DNA of 17,142 nt from Actinomycetota bacterium. GTDB lineage: Bacteria; Actinomycetota; Thermoleophilia; UBA2241. The notes under the pieces are model-generated. The model did no database searches, was not told the DNA's origin, and worked only from the letters and a program-made list of their open reading frames with translations. The position numbers and the translations under genes were made by a program. The stretch covers positions 6,382 to 23,523 of the forward strand of contig PKYM01000222.1 of the NCBI GenBank assembly GCA_003132645.1, written 5' to 3'. Shown here piece by piece: positions 7,592 to 15,068 of this stretch (positions within the stretch are counted from its first letter, which is position 1; every line of letters begins with the position of its first letter).

Positions 7592-7667
7592 TGGTGCCCC
7601 CAACGGAATTCGAATCCGTGCCGCCGGCTTGAAAGGCCGGTGTCCTAGGCCGCTAGACGATGGGGGC
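7592..7667 (-). tRNA. tRNA-Glu (UUC)
   Basis: A cloverleaf can be drawn on the minus strand: acceptor stem GCCCCCA (7661-7667) pairs with TGGGGGC (7596-7602), followed by discriminator A and an encoded CCA (7592-7594). The anticodon stem CCGGC/GCCGG encloses the loop CTTTCAA, giving anticodon UUC. The T arm contains GGATTCGAATTCC. Length is 76 bases with CCA. It decodes GAA/GAG. It lies between the cyclase pair and the divergent pepC. Confidence 0.96.
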
Positions 7668-7683
7668 ACGATGTCGCGCAGGG

Positions 7684-7712
7684 ATTATACCTGCTCGCGG
7701 TCGGCCCGTCGG
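7684..7712 (-). promoter_or_regulatory. Promoter of tRNA-Glu
   Basis: A perfect TATAAT (7684-7689, minus strand) lies 16 bases upstream of the mature tRNA 5' end. At 17-base spacing the -35 position is CCGACG (7707-7712), which keeps only the central GAC of TTGACA. The expected start point is about 7677, leaving a 5' leader of roughly 10 bases for RNase P removal. Confidence 0.7.
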
Positions 7713-7776
7713 CGGCCGTTTGCGGCGGCGGCTCGCGACGCACAACTTGGGTAGAGTAGATGCGTCGATATCATGC

Positions 7777-7791
7777 AAGGAGTCCGGAGTG
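7777..7791 (+). promoter_or_regulatory. Shine-Dalgarno that fixes the pepC start
   Basis: AAGGAG (7777-7782) is followed after six bases by GTG 7789-7791. This is the best ribosome-binding site in the window. It argues that the long low-complexity N-terminus of PepC is really translated, rather than initiation at the internal ATG near residue 97. A TAGAGT (7752-7757) upstream could be the -10 box but has no good -35 partner. Confidence 0.75.
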
Positions 7792-9399
7792 AGCAAAGAC
7801 ACTGAGGCAAGCGCGCGGGCCGGCGAGACGCGGCCGCGCGACAAGGCGAAGGGCGAGGGCGAGCCAAAAGGCGCGACCATCCGCACCACGGCTAAGGGCC
7901 GGCAGGCGACCGGCCTGGCGACCACCAAGGGCGGCGCCAAGGCGACGGGCGCCCGGGCGACGGCCGAGGCCGCGCGGCGGGCGCTCCTGCAGTCGCCGTC
8001 GGGGCGCGGCAGTGGTGGCGCCGGCAACGGCGGTTCGGGCAACGGTCGCGCCGGCGACGGCCGACTCGGACTCGCGATGGTCCGCGGCTTCGACGAGACG
8101 TTCGCGACCGAGCCGCGCAACCGGCTGGCGCTGAACGCCGTCACGGCCGGCAAGGTGCAGGTCGTGGCGCGCAACCGCGAGGCGGTCGTGCGCGGCGGGC
8201 AGCGCGCGTTTTCGCATGTGGTCAAGACGCCTGACATCACCAATCAGAAGCAGAGCGGCCGCTGCTGGATGTTCGCCGGCATGAACGTGCTGCGCATCGA
8301 GACCATGAAACGTCTCAAGGTCGACCAGTTCGAGTTCTCCGAGACCTACCTGCAGTTCTTCGACAAGCTCGAGAAGGCCAACTACTTCCTCGAGACGATG
8401 ATCGCCACCGCCGATGAGCCGACCGACGGTCGGCTGATCAGCTTTCTGCTGACGGACCCGATCCAGGACGGCGGCCAGTGGGACATGTTCGCCGACCTGG
8501 TACGCAAGTACGGCCTCGTGCCCAAGACCGCCATGCCCGACGCCGAATCGAGCGGCGAGTCGCAGCCCATGAACGGTGTGCTGCGCACCAAGCTGCGCGA
8601 GTTCGCGGCCGAGCTGCGGCGGCGCAAGGCCGGCGGGCAAGACGCCGGCGAGCTGCGGCGGCGCAAGGACGAGATGCTCGCGACCATCTACCGCATGATC
8701 GCCATCCATCTCGGCCGCCCGCCACGCGAGTTCGAGTGGCAGTGGCGCGACTCAGACGACGCCTTCCACCGCGACGGCACGATCACGCCGCTTGCGTTCT
8801 ACGAGCGCTACGTCGGTGTCGAGCTGGACGACTACGTCAGCCTCATCAACTGCCCGACGCCCGACAAGCCCTTCGGCACGCTCTACACCGTGCAGTACCT
8901 CGGCAACGTCGTCGGCGGCACGCCCGTGCGCTACGTCAACGTCGACATCGCCACCTTCAAGAAGGCGGCCGCGGCGCAGAGCGCCGCCGGTCAGCCGGTG
9001 TGGTTCGGCTGCGACGTCGGCAAGATGTCGGAGCGCGACCAGGGCGCTCTCGACGGCGAGATGTACGATCTCGAGCTGCTCTACTCGACCGAGTTCAAGG
9101 CCGACAAGGCCGAGCGCGTCGAGTACGGCCACAGCGTCATGACCCACGCCATGGTGCTCACCGGCGTCGACCTCGACGACGGCGGCCGGCCGCGCAAGTG
9201 GAAGGTCGAAAACAGCTGGGGCGACAAGGTCGGCGAGAAGGGCTACTTCGTGATGAGCGACCGCTGGTTCGACGAGTACATGTTCGAGGTCGTGATCGAT
9301 CGCCGGTACCTGCCCAAGCGCGTCGTCAAGGTACTCGACACCGAGCCGGTCGTGCTGGCTCCCTGGGACCCGATGGGCTCGCTGGCGCGCGGCTGCTAA
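7789..9399 (+). CDS. pepC: PepC / bleomycin hydrolase cysteine aminopeptidase (C1B)
   Basis: A papain-fold aminopeptidase that trims N-terminal residues from peptides in the cytoplasm; family members form hexameric rings with the active sites inside. The catalytic residues are present: C159 in QSGRCWMFAG, H453 in MTHAMVLTGV and N475 in VENSWGD. The protein has 536 residues against about 440-450 for typical PepC. The extra length is an N-terminal region of about 95 residues rich in K, R, G, A and T, with a glycine-rich stretch around residues 72-93. Conserved sequence starts at about VRGFDETFATEPRNRLALNAV. The C-terminus PWDPMGSLARGC carries three residues beyond the family's usual end. In family members the C-terminal arm sits in the active-site cleft and sets aminopeptidase specificity. 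The gene is divergent from tRNA-Glu and convergent with dacB (32-base gap). Confidence 0.93.
   Translation: MSKDTEASARAGETRPRDKAKGEGEPKGATIRTTAKGRQATGLATTKGGAKATGARATAEAARRALLQSPSGRGSGGAGNGGSGNGRAGDGRLGLAMVRGFDETFATEPRNRLALNAVTAGKVQVVARNREAVVRGGQRAFSHVVKTPDITNQKQSGRCWMFAGMNVLRIETMKRLKVDQFEFSETYLQFFDKLEKANYFLETMIATADEPTDGRLISFLLTDPIQDGGQWDMFADLVRKYGLVPKTAMPDAESSGESQPMNGVLRTKLREFAAELRRRKAGGQDAGELRRRKDEMLATIYRMIAIHLGRPPREFEWQWRDSDDAFHRDGTITPLAFYERYVGVELDDYVSLINCPTPDKPFGTLYTVQYLGNVVGGTPVRYVNVDIATFKKAAAAQSAAGQPVWFGCDVGKMSERDQGALDGEMYDLELLYSTEFKADKAERVEYGHSVMTHAMVLTGVDLDDGGRPRKWKVENSWGDKVGEKGYFVMSDRWFDEYMFEVVIDRRYLPKRVVKVLDTEPVVLAPWDPMGSLARGC
8611..8668 (+). repeat. In-frame direct repeat inside pepC (39-bp period)
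   Basis: A 19-base sequence (GAGCTGCGGCGGCGCAAGG) occurs at 8611-8629 and again at 8650-8668, exactly 39 bases (13 codons) apart. It encodes ELRRRK twice in a charged helical segment (residues about 275-294). It looks like a recent in-frame duplication. Confidence 0.8.
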
Positions 9400-9431
9400 G
9401 AGAACTGCGGAACCCGCGACGTTGCCTGCGG

Positions 9432-10757
9432 CTAGGGGGTCGGAGCTGGGCTGGGCGTCCAGACGATCTTGCGGGCCGGCCGCGAGCGGGCCAGGGCGAC
9501 CCCGATCGCGTCCTGGGCCGCGTGGGCTGCCGTCACGTCGATCCAGTTCGCGCGGTTCATGAGCATCGAGAAGGCGAGCCACTCGCCGTTGGCGCTCGTG
9601 ACGTAGCCCGAGAGGTTGCTGGCCACGTTGAGGGTACCGGTCTTGCCGTGGAGGTTCTTCTGGGCGACCGTGCCGCGCATGCGATCGAAGAGCGTGCCGT
9701 CGATGCCGGCCACCGAGAGCGAGGCCCAGTAGAGCGGCCAGTCGGCGCGCTTCGACATGGCCTGCAGCAGCGTGGTGATGTCGAGCGGCGTCAGCCAGTC
9801 GGCGTAGCTCAGCCCGGAACCGTCGGTCAGCGCGAAGCTCTTGGCGTCGATGCCCAGCGAGACCAGGAACTTGCTTTCGACCTTGTTGCCCCTGGCGGTC
9901 GTGCCGCGGCCGGCGAACGACGCTCCGAGTCCCTTGGTGAGCATCTCGGCAAAGAAGTTGTCGCTCGGCTTGTTCATGGCGGCGAGGATCCGCGACAACG
10001 GCGCCGAGCGCTCGGTGTAGGCCAGATGAGCCGTGGTCGGCGTGACGCCGACTTTCGCTGCCCGGCTCACCCGGATGCCCGACTTGCGCAGAAGCGAAGT
10101 GAGCCGGGCGGCCACCGTCAGCGGCGGATTGGCGGCGCGGCGCCCGTCGACGCGGGTGCCTTCGTTCAACGAAAGCGCCGAGAGTGGCCCGCAGTCGTCG
10201 GTCATGCCCGGCTTCCAGGAGCTCACGGCGCGGGCGTGGTCGAAGTAGCTGTCGTCGCCGATCACGTACCCGATGATCCGCTTGACGCCGGCGTTCTTCA
10301 GAGCCGTGACGAGGTCGCCGAGACGAGAGGTCTTCAGGTGCAGGACCCGCGACTGGTAGGAAACGGTCGAGAAGCTCGGGTCGCCGAAGCCCTTGAGGTA
10401 GATCAGCCCGCGGTAGACGCCGGCGCTGTCGACAGTGCCGGTCGTGTACAGCCTGGTCTTGAAACGGTAGGCCGCGCCCCATTTGGCGAGCGCGGTGGCC
10501 GACGTGACCAGCTTCTCGTTGGATGCCGGCCGCAGCATCGTCGTGCCGTGGCGCTCGTACAGCGAGGTGGCCGTCGACAGGTCGAAGACGCGCACGCCGG
10601 TGGTGGCGTCGGCAAAGCCGTTGGCGGAGAGGATCTTTGTGATGCGGGTCTGGAGCGTGGCCGCGGCGGCGCCGGCCGGCGCGGCCAGCGCCGCCGCGGC
10701 CACGGCAACGACGACCGCCAGGGCCCAGCGTCGGGCACGGTGGTTTGGACTCCCCAT
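9432..10757 (-). CDS. dacB: D-alanyl-D-alanine carboxypeptidase, PBP4/DacB family (S13)
   Basis: A penicillin-binding protein of peptidase family S13, which removes the terminal D-Ala of peptidoglycan stem peptides or cuts cross-links outside the membrane. 441 residues from ATG 10757. An N-terminal signal peptide is clear: RRARR-type basic start, hydrophobic core about 11-27, and AGAAAA around 28-34 as cleavage region. The active-site motifs are SxxK (S79-N-E-K82), SxN (S265-D-N267) and KTG (372-374, HGKTGTL). The large insert typical of S13 lies between the first two motifs and contains GDDSYFD. GGGAGGAG precedes the ATG closely. A longer frame to 10853 exists but would place 32 polar residues before the signal peptide. 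It converges with pepC; the hairpin-forming potential between them is too small for a firm terminator call. Confidence 0.93.
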   Translation of the reverse strand: MGSPNHRARRWALAVVVAVAAAALAAPAGAAAATLQTRITKILSANGFADATTGVRVFDLSTATSLYERHGTTMLRPASNEKLVTSATALAKWGAAYRFKTRLYTTGTVDSAGVYRGLIYLKGFGDPSFSTVSYQSRVLHLKTSRLGDLVTALKNAGVKRIIGYVIGDDSYFDHARAVSSWKPGMTDDCGPLSALSLNEGTRVDGRRAANPPLTVAARLTSLLRKSGIRVSRAAKVGVTPTTAHLAYTERSAPLSRILAAMNKPSDNFFAEMLTKGLGASFAGRGTTARGNKVESKFLVSLGIDAKSFALTDGSGLSYADWLTPLDITTLLQAMSKRADWPLYWASLSVAGIDGTLFDRMRGTVAQKNLHGKTGTLNVASNLSGYVTSANGEWLAFSMLMNRANWIDVTAAHAAQDAIGVALARSRPARKIVWTPSPAPTP

Positions 10758-10824
10758 GACTCCTCCCGTCGGGCGGCGACGCGCCGTCCGTCTGACCGTC
10801 GACAAGTTCCGTCTACGTTCAATC

Positions 10825-10853
10825 AGACTACCGGGCGGGTGTGCGAACGACAA
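10825..10853 (-). promoter_or_regulatory. Candidate promoter of dacB
   Basis: On the minus strand TTGTCG (10848-10853, four of six matches) and TAGTCT (10825-10830) are separated by exactly 17 bases. Transcription would start near 10818, giving a 5' UTR of about 60 bases before ATG 10757. It lies in the 129-base gap downstream of the RsbW-like gene. Confidence 0.45.
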
Positions 10854-10886
10854 CCTCGCAGTGAGGGTCAGGGCACTGGGGGAGCC

Positions 10887-11396
10887 TCAGGGCACCATCG
10901 CCTTGCGCATCGTCACGACCGTCCCCCGGTCGTAGGCGACGCGCACGTCGTCCATGAGACAAGCCATGAGAAACAGCCCGCGACCCTGGATCTCGAGCGG
11001 GTCGGGCGGCACGGCGCGGTCGATGGGGCGCGGCTCGAAGCCTACGCCGTGGTCGCGCACCTCGAGGCTGACATCGGTGGCGTCGGCGGCTACCGTCACA
11101 TCGATCGGGCATCTGCTGCCGCTGAAACGGATGGCGTTCTTGCAGGCCTCCTCGAGGCTCAACACGACGTCGCAGACGGCGCCTTCCGGGACGGTGAGCC
11201 GGCGCAGGAAGGCACGCACCGCGTCGCGGGCCGCCGCCAGCGCCGAGGCGGCCGGCGCGATGGCAAGCACGAGGGTGTCGTCGGGCGCGGCCGGCAGGTT
11301 CGGCTTTTGCGGGTCGACGGATCTCAGGATGCGCGCACGGAAGTCGTCGTGTCGTTGGGGGGCGGGTTCGGTCATCGCGGTTGTATGCCTCGGCAT
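10887..11396 (-). CDS. RsbW-like ATP-binding regulator (anti-sigma/HATPase)
   Basis: A GHKL-type ATPase domain of the RsbW/SpoIIAB kind; these bind a sigma factor or phosphorylate an STAS anti-anti-sigma partner. Motifs: N-box LSLEEACKNAIRFSG with N87, G1 box VRDHGVGF (D115, G117, G119) and G2 box GRGLFLM (138-144). The 169-residue length includes an N-terminal tail of about 40 polar residues before the domain. Two starts are possible: ATG 11396, or ATG 11375 seven codons inside; neither has a strong Shine-Dalgarno. No sigma factor or STAS gene lies next to it in the window. The N-terminal domain of the regulator at 15703 has closely similar N- and G-boxes. Kinase versus pure binding activity cannot be decided from the sequence. 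Confidence 0.85.
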   Translation of the reverse strand: MPRHTTAMTEPAPQRHDDFRARILRSVDPQKPNLPAAPDDTLVLAIAPAASALAAARDAVRAFLRRLTVPEGAVCDVVLSLEEACKNAIRFSGSRCPIDVTVAADATDVSLEVRDHGVGFEPRPIDRAVPPDPLEIQGRGLFLMACLMDDVRVAYDRGTVVTMRKAMVP

Positions 11397-11411
11397 TTGA
11401 CAGCGTCAGGT

Positions 11412-11427
11412 ATAAGCATGGCCTTAT
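11412..11427. promoter_or_regulatory. Inverted repeat upstream of the RsbW-like gene
   Basis: ATAAG (11412-11416) and CTTAT (11423-11427) flank CATGGC; a second nested pair GCAT/ATGC overlaps it (11416-11419 and 11426-11429). It sits in the 70-base, AT-rich gap between the PLD gene and the RsbW-like gene. A TATACC that could act as a -10 box on the minus strand overlaps its edge. Operator or weak hairpin; function unproven. Confidence 0.3.
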
Positions 11428-11466
11428 GCAGGTATTCTTGCACAACAGACGGCGCTGGTCGCAGAC

Positions 11467-12633
11467 TCACGGCTGCCAGGCCGTCGCGCCGGCGCCGTCG
11501 CGGCGGATGATCGCGGCGACCTCGGCGACGAGCGCCGGCCGTGCCGAGACGACACCGAGCTCGCGGTCGTAGAGCAGCGAGGCGACCGAGAAGTTCTGCG
11601 AGCCGAGGAACACTCTGGCGCGCGGCGCTCCGGGGTCGACGACGATCGCTTTGGCGTGGATGTACAGGGGCGCCGAGGCGCTGTAGGTGCGCACCGCGAC
11701 CCCGGTCCGCGCCAGCGCGCTGAAGGCGCCCGCCCAGTCGCTCTGGCGAGTCATGACGACCTCGACGCCGACGCCGCGCCGCGCGGCCGCCTGGAGGGCG
11801 TGCACCACGACTGAATCGTTCATCTCTTCGTTTTGGACCAGCAGCGTGTGGCGCGCGGAGGTGATCAGGGCGACGAGCGCGTCCTGGGCGCCGGGGCTCC
11901 AGACGAGGTCGGCGGGGGAGGCCGGTGGCAGCCCGCCGTTCGTCCAGTCGTTGTCGAAGGTCGCGTCGATGGCCGCCACGTCGGCGGGGTCGCGGTCGAA
12001 GACGAGGAAGTCGCGCGAGGACGTGTAGTAGCGGGCTGTCAGGTTCATGGTCATGATGACCGCTCGGCGATGATCGACGACGATCGCCTTTTCGTGGGCG
12101 ACGGCGAAGTGCGCCGGAGCCCAACGCACCCCGACACCGTGGTCTCGCAGGTAGGAGTAGGCCGGCGTGTTGACCCGGCGCACGTAGTGGCCGTCGAGCA
12201 GCACGCGGACGCGTACGCCGCGGGCGGCGTCGGCGGCAAGGAGCTCCGTCGCCTGATCGTCTTCGAGCTCGTAGATCTCGACGTTGACGCTGCGGTGGGC
12301 GGAGCGCAGCAGCGCGTAGACGGGTTCGGGCCCGGCGGCGGGTTCGACGACGAGCGACAACGGGCTCGCGGCCCCGGCTTGCGCCGGCCTGGGTGTGGGC
12401 GGCGCGCTTGTACGCGCCTGCCCGGCTCGGCGGTGGGTCTTCTTGGTCTTCGTGGGGTGCGGCGCCGGTGTGGGTCGTGCCGGCCGCGCGGCAAGCGTCG
12501 GCGGCCGGTGATGTGAGGCGGCCAGCAGGGCGCCGGCGACGGCCGCGACGACCAGGAGCGCCAGGGCGGTGTGCGCGGTCCTTCGCGCGCTCCTCCGCGC
12601 TACCCGGCGGCGCGGGTGCCCGAGGCTTGTCAT
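11467..12633 (-). CDS. Membrane-anchored phospholipase-D-like protein (two HKD motifs)
   Basis: A 388-residue PLD-superfamily protein with both catalytic motifs: H180-x-K182-x4-D187 (AHEKAIVVD, then MTMNLT with N197) and H326-x-K328-x4-D333 (IHAKAIVVD, then GSQNFS with N347). The superfamily hydrolyses or transfers phosphodiester bonds in phospholipids or nucleic acids; the substrate here is unknown. The N-terminus has many arginines, then one hydrophobic segment (about 22-39), then a Pro/Ala/Arg/Lys-rich linker to residue 90. This suggests a signal anchor or signal peptide with the catalytic part outside the membrane. ATG 12633 overlaps the stop of a 14-codon leader ORF (ATGA). No other catalytic domain is seen. 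Confidence 0.88.
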   Translation of the reverse strand: MTSLGHPRRRVARRSARRTAHTALALLVVAAVAGALLAASHHRPPTLAARPARPTPAPHPTKTKKTHRRAGQARTSAPPTPRPAQAGAASPLSLVVEPAAGPEPVYALLRSAHRSVNVEIYELEDDQATELLAADAARGVRVRVLLDGHYVRRVNTPAYSYLRDHGVGVRWAPAHFAVAHEKAIVVDHRRAVIMTMNLTARYYTSSRDFLVFDRDPADVAAIDATFDNDWTNGGLPPASPADLVWSPGAQDALVALITSARHTLLVQNEEMNDSVVVHALQAAARRGVGVEVVMTRQSDWAGAFSALARTGVAVRTYSASAPLYIHAKAIVVDPGAPRARVFLGSQNFSVASLLYDRELGVVSARPALVAEVAAIIRRDGAGATAWQP

Positions 12634-12674
12634 CGCTCGAGTGGGCTAAGGCTGGAGTGTCGCTGCCGGTTCAT
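12630..12674 (-). CDS. 14-residue leader ORF coupled to the PLD gene
   Basis: ATG 12674 opens MNRQRHSSLSPLER and stops at TGA 12630-12632, which overlaps the PLD start codon in an ATGA. GGGAG stands a few bases before its ATG, a better ribosome-binding site than any I see just before the PLD ATG. It may be a true leader peptide or a device that delivers ribosomes to the PLD start. The peptide has three arginines and four serines but no run of a single amino acid as in attenuators. Confidence 0.5.
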   Translation of the reverse strand: MNRQRHSSLSPLER

Positions 12675-12688
12675 CGTCTCCCTTTGGC

Positions 12689-12702
12689 GGACACCGGTGT
12701 CC
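12689..12702. promoter_or_regulatory. Perfect 14-bp palindrome, operator candidate
   Basis: GGACACCGGTGTCC is perfectly self-complementary. It begins about seven bases after a minus-strand -10-like TAGGCT and ends 14 bases before the leader ORF's ATG, so it would cover the transcription start. This is the usual position of a repressor operator. The cognate regulator is unknown. Confidence 0.5.
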
Positions 12703-12708
12703 AGGAGC

Positions 12709-12738
12709 AGCCTACAGATCGTCCGCCACGAAGATGAA
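12709..12738 (-). promoter_or_regulatory. Candidate promoter of the leader-PLD unit
   Basis: TTCATC (12733-12738) and TAGGCT (12709-12714) on the minus strand with an 18-base spacer. Each hexamer matches the consensus in about three or four places. The start point would be near 12702, at the edge of the palindrome. Confidence 0.35.
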
Positions 12739-12780
12739 GCGCCGACCGCCTCCTTGAGGGTTGGCGATCGCACCGCCCGG

Positions 12781-12837
12781 GGGGTCGCGATGGCCTCCAG
12801 GGGTCGCGATGGCCTCGAGGGGTCGCGATGGCCTCGA
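12781..12837. repeat. Three tandem copies of a 19-bp unit
   Basis: The unit GGGGTCGCGATGGCCTCGA is repeated three times without spacing (12781-12799, 12800-12818, 12819-12837); the first copy differs in one base near its end. It begins 10 bases after the aguB stop, in the 3' region of that gene and upstream of the PLD promoter. Each copy contains TCGCGA, a six-base palindrome. A 19-base period is not a codon multiple, which fits noncoding sequence. Confidence 0.9.
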
Positions 12838-12847
12838 GCGCCTCTGG

Positions 12848-13717
12848 TCAGTCGATCAGGCTGCGCTTGAGCAGGCCGCCGTAGGTCTCGGGCCGCCGGT
12901 CGCGGAAGTACTGGGCCAGGTTGCGGCTCGCACGCAGCTTCTCGCGCGAAAGCTCGGCGAGCAGCACCTGTTCCTCGCCGCGCGGCGCTTCGGCGATCTT
13001 CGTGCCGTCGGGGTCGGCGACGAAGCTGCGGCCGTAGTAGCCCTGGAAGTCTTCGAAACCCACCCGGTTGCAGGCCGCCACATAGAGGCAGTTGGCCACG
13101 GCGTGGCCGCGCATCACCATCTGCCACGGCTCGCTCGAATCGATCTCGGGGTGGCCGGGCTCGTCGCCGATGCAGGTGGGATAGACGATCAGCTGGGCGC
13201 CCTTGAGGTAGGCGAGGCGGGCCACCTCGGGATACCACTGGTCCCAGCAGGTCGGGGCGGCCAGGTCGATGAGCGAGGTGCGAAAGACCGGGTAGTCGGT
13301 GTCACCCGGCGTGAAGTAGTACTTCTCGTGCCAGCCCGGGCTGGTCTCGGGGATGTGCATCTTGCGGGAGCGGCCGAGAAAGCTGCCGTCGCGCTCGAAG
13401 ACCACCGCCGTGTTGAAGTAGAAACCGTCCTGGACGTACTCGAAGATCGAACCCACGATCACCGCCTCGAGCTCTGCGGCGAGCGCCGCGAGGCGCCGCG
13501 ACAGCGGCCCTTCAGGGATCGGCTCGGCCCAGGCGTTGAAGCGCTCGGCGGCGGGGTACTTGCAGAAGTAGACGCCCGAGAACAGCTCGGGAAAGACGAT
13601 CAGTTCGGCTCCGCTCTCGCGGGCCTGCCGCGCCATGGCGAAGGCCTTTTCGACGTTGGCCTCGCGGTCGTCGCCCATGGCCATCTGGATGAGTGCGAGC
13701 TTCACTGTGTCATTCAC
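12848..13717 (-). CDS. aguB: N-carbamoylputrescine amidase
   Basis: A nitrilase-superfamily amidase that converts N-carbamoylputrescine to putrescine, CO2 and ammonia, the last step of the agmatine deiminase route. 289 residues, the family's normal length. The catalytic triad is visible: E44 (FPELF), K119 (RKMHIPE) and C157 (TCWDQWYPE). The segments [14 protein letters not shown] and [10 protein letters not shown] are typical of the carbamoylputrescine branch. It starts at GTG 13717, which overlaps the aguA stop (GTGA); there is no good Shine-Dalgarno, so translation probably depends on coupling to aguA. An in-frame GTG four codons later is possible. Confidence 0.93.
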   Translation of the reverse strand: MNDTVKLALIQMAMGDDREANVEKAFAMARQARESGAELIVFPELFSGVYFCKYPAAERFNAWAEPIPEGPLSRRLAALAAELEAVIVGSIFEYVQDGFYFNTAVVFERDGSFLGRSRKMHIPETSPGWHEKYYFTPGDTDYPVFRTSLIDLAAPTCWDQWYPEVARLAYLKGAQLIVYPTCIGDEPGHPEIDSSEPWQMVMRGHAVANCLYVAACNRVGFEDFQGYYGRSFVADPDGTKIAEAPRGEEQVLLAELSREKLRASRNLAQYFRDRRPETYGGLLKRSLID

Positions 13718-14934
13718 CGCTGGTACCTGTCGTTTCGCTCGGATTGCTCGTCGCGGGGCTGCTGCTCCCGCGGCTGCTCCTCCCGCGGTTGCGGCTCGCC
13801 ACGCCGCCGCTCCCGCGGTCGCGGCTCGCGCGGCTGTCGTTCACCACGGGGCTGCTGCTGGGTGATGCAGTGCACGTTCCCGCCGCCGAGCAGGATCTCA
13901 CGGCCGGGGACCGTCACGACCCTGCGGTCGGGAAAAGCCCGCGCCACGAGCCGGCGGGCCGGTTCGTCGTGCGGGTCGTCGAAGGCCGGCATGACGACGC
14001 CGCCGTTGACGATGAGGAAGTTGAGATAGGAGGCGGCCGTTGGGTCGCCCGCCCGTCGGGGCGCCGTGCCGGACACGACGGCGAGGCCCGCCGCCTCGTC
14101 GGCGCTGATCACGCTGGGAGCCGGCATGGGCAGGGTGTGCACGAGAAGGCTGCGCCCCCGGGCGTCGGTGGCCTGGCGCAGGCGCTGCAGGTTGTCCTGC
14201 AGAAGCTCGTAGCGCCAGTCCCGAGGGTCGTCGGTGACGCCCGCCAGCACCTCGCCCGGCGCCACGAAGCAGGCGACGTCGTCGACGTGTCCGTTGGTCT
14301 CGTCAGGGTCGATCCCGCGGGCCAGCCAGATGACCGTGTCGACGTTCAGATAGTCGCGCAGGTGCCGCTCGATCTCGTCGCGACCGAGCTGCGGATTGCG
14401 GCCGGGTGAGAGCAGGCACTCCTCGGTGGTGATCGCCGTTCCCTGGCCGTCGACGTGGATCGAGCCGCCCTCGAGGACGAGCGGCGCGGCGTAGCGCTCG
14501 ACGCCCTCCATCTCGGCCACCTTGCGCGGCACCTGCTGATCTCTGTCCCAGGGAAAGTACAGGCCGTCATGCAGTCCTCCCCAGGCGTTGAACCGCCAGT
14601 CGACCACTCGCACGCGACCTTCGTCGGAGACGACGAAGGTGGGGCCGCAGTCGCGCATCCAGGCGTCGTCGCTGCCGAGTTCGACGACCCGCACCTCGGC
14701 GGGCAGCATGGCTCGCGCGTTGGCGATCTGATCGGGGTTCGCGCCGATCGTCACAGGCTCGAACTCGGCGATCGCTTTGGCCACCTCGACCCAGGCGCGC
14801 TGCGCGGGTCCGCCCGCGAGGCGCCAGTTGTCGGGGCGCTGCGGCCAGAGCATCCAGGTCTGGGCGTGCGGCTCGAACTCTCCGGGCATGCGAAAGCCGT
14901 CGGCGCGCGGTGTGCCTGTGAGAGTGCGGACCAT
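13714..14934 (-). CDS. aguA: Agmatine deiminase with an extra charged C-terminal tail
   Basis: Converts agmatine to N-carbamoylputrescine and ammonia (PAD_porph/guanidino-modifying fold). Family landmarks: N-terminal [32 protein letters not shown] (89-100), [10 protein letters not shown] (156-165), ETNGHVDD with H216, and the catalytic cysteine C356 in [16 protein letters not shown] 14934 gives the standard N-terminus. The frame continues open upstream, but that part has no family resemblance. There is no Shine-Dalgarno; TAACGT lies seven bases before the ATG, so the message could be leaderless. Homologues end just after QQQP. This one continues for about 45 residues of Pro/Arg/Glu/Gln-rich repeats (362-406). 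Overlaps aguB, forming an agmatine-to-putrescine operon. Confidence 0.93.
   Translation of the reverse strand: MVRTLTGTPRADGFRMPGEFEPHAQTWMLWPQRPDNWRLAGGPAQRAWVEVAKAIAEFEPVTIGANPDQIANARAMLPAEVRVVELGSDDAWMRDCGPTFVVSDEGRVRVVDWRFNAWGGLHDGLYFPWDRDQQVPRKVAEMEGVERYAAPLVLEGGSIHVDGQGTAITTEECLLSPGRNPQLGRDEIERHLRDYLNVDTVIWLARGIDPDETNGHVDDVACFVAPGEVLAGVTDDPRDWRYELLQDNLQRLRQATDARGRSLLVHTLPMPAPSVISADEAAGLAVVSGTAPRRAGDPTAASYLNFLIVNGGVVMPAFDDPHDEPARRLVARAFPDRRVVTVPGREILLGGGNVHCITQQQPRGERQPREPRPRERRRGEPQPREEQPREQQPRDEQSERNDRYQR
13717..13850 (-). repeat. Degenerate repeat encoding the AguA tail
   Basis: The last 45 codons of aguA repeat a degenerate unit that encodes PRE-type motifs ([27 protein letters not shown]). 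At DNA level the recurring core on plus is close to GCTGCTCCCGCGG. The region is Arg/Glu/Pro/Gln-rich and predicted disordered. Confidence 0.65.
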
Positions 14935-15068
14935 GGCGGACACGTTACCACGACGACCGTGGGCGGCGCTTGTCGGAACTGCCGGCACGCCAGTCGGACC
15001 GCGGCACGGGGCGGCTATGGGCGCATGCTCAGGCGCGGCTCGCGGCGGCGACACCGCTGCGCCGGCTT

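Noticed and set aside
7660..7788. Start of pepC at ATG 7660
   Set aside because: That start lies inside the tRNA-Glu gene on the opposite strand. GTG 7789 has a strong, well-spaced Shine-Dalgarno.
9400..9431. Bidirectional terminator between pepC and dacB
   Set aside because: Only a four-pair GCGG/CCGC hairpin can be drawn and no T-tract follows in either direction.
8478..11510. A plus-strand open frame of 1010 codons across pepC, dacB and the RsbW-like gene
   Set aside because: It runs out of frame with pepC and antisense to the following genes. The product is arginine/alanine-rich noise with no recognisable domain.
12781..12837. CRISPR array
   Set aside because: The 19-base copies are directly adjacent with no spacers, and no cas gene is nearby.
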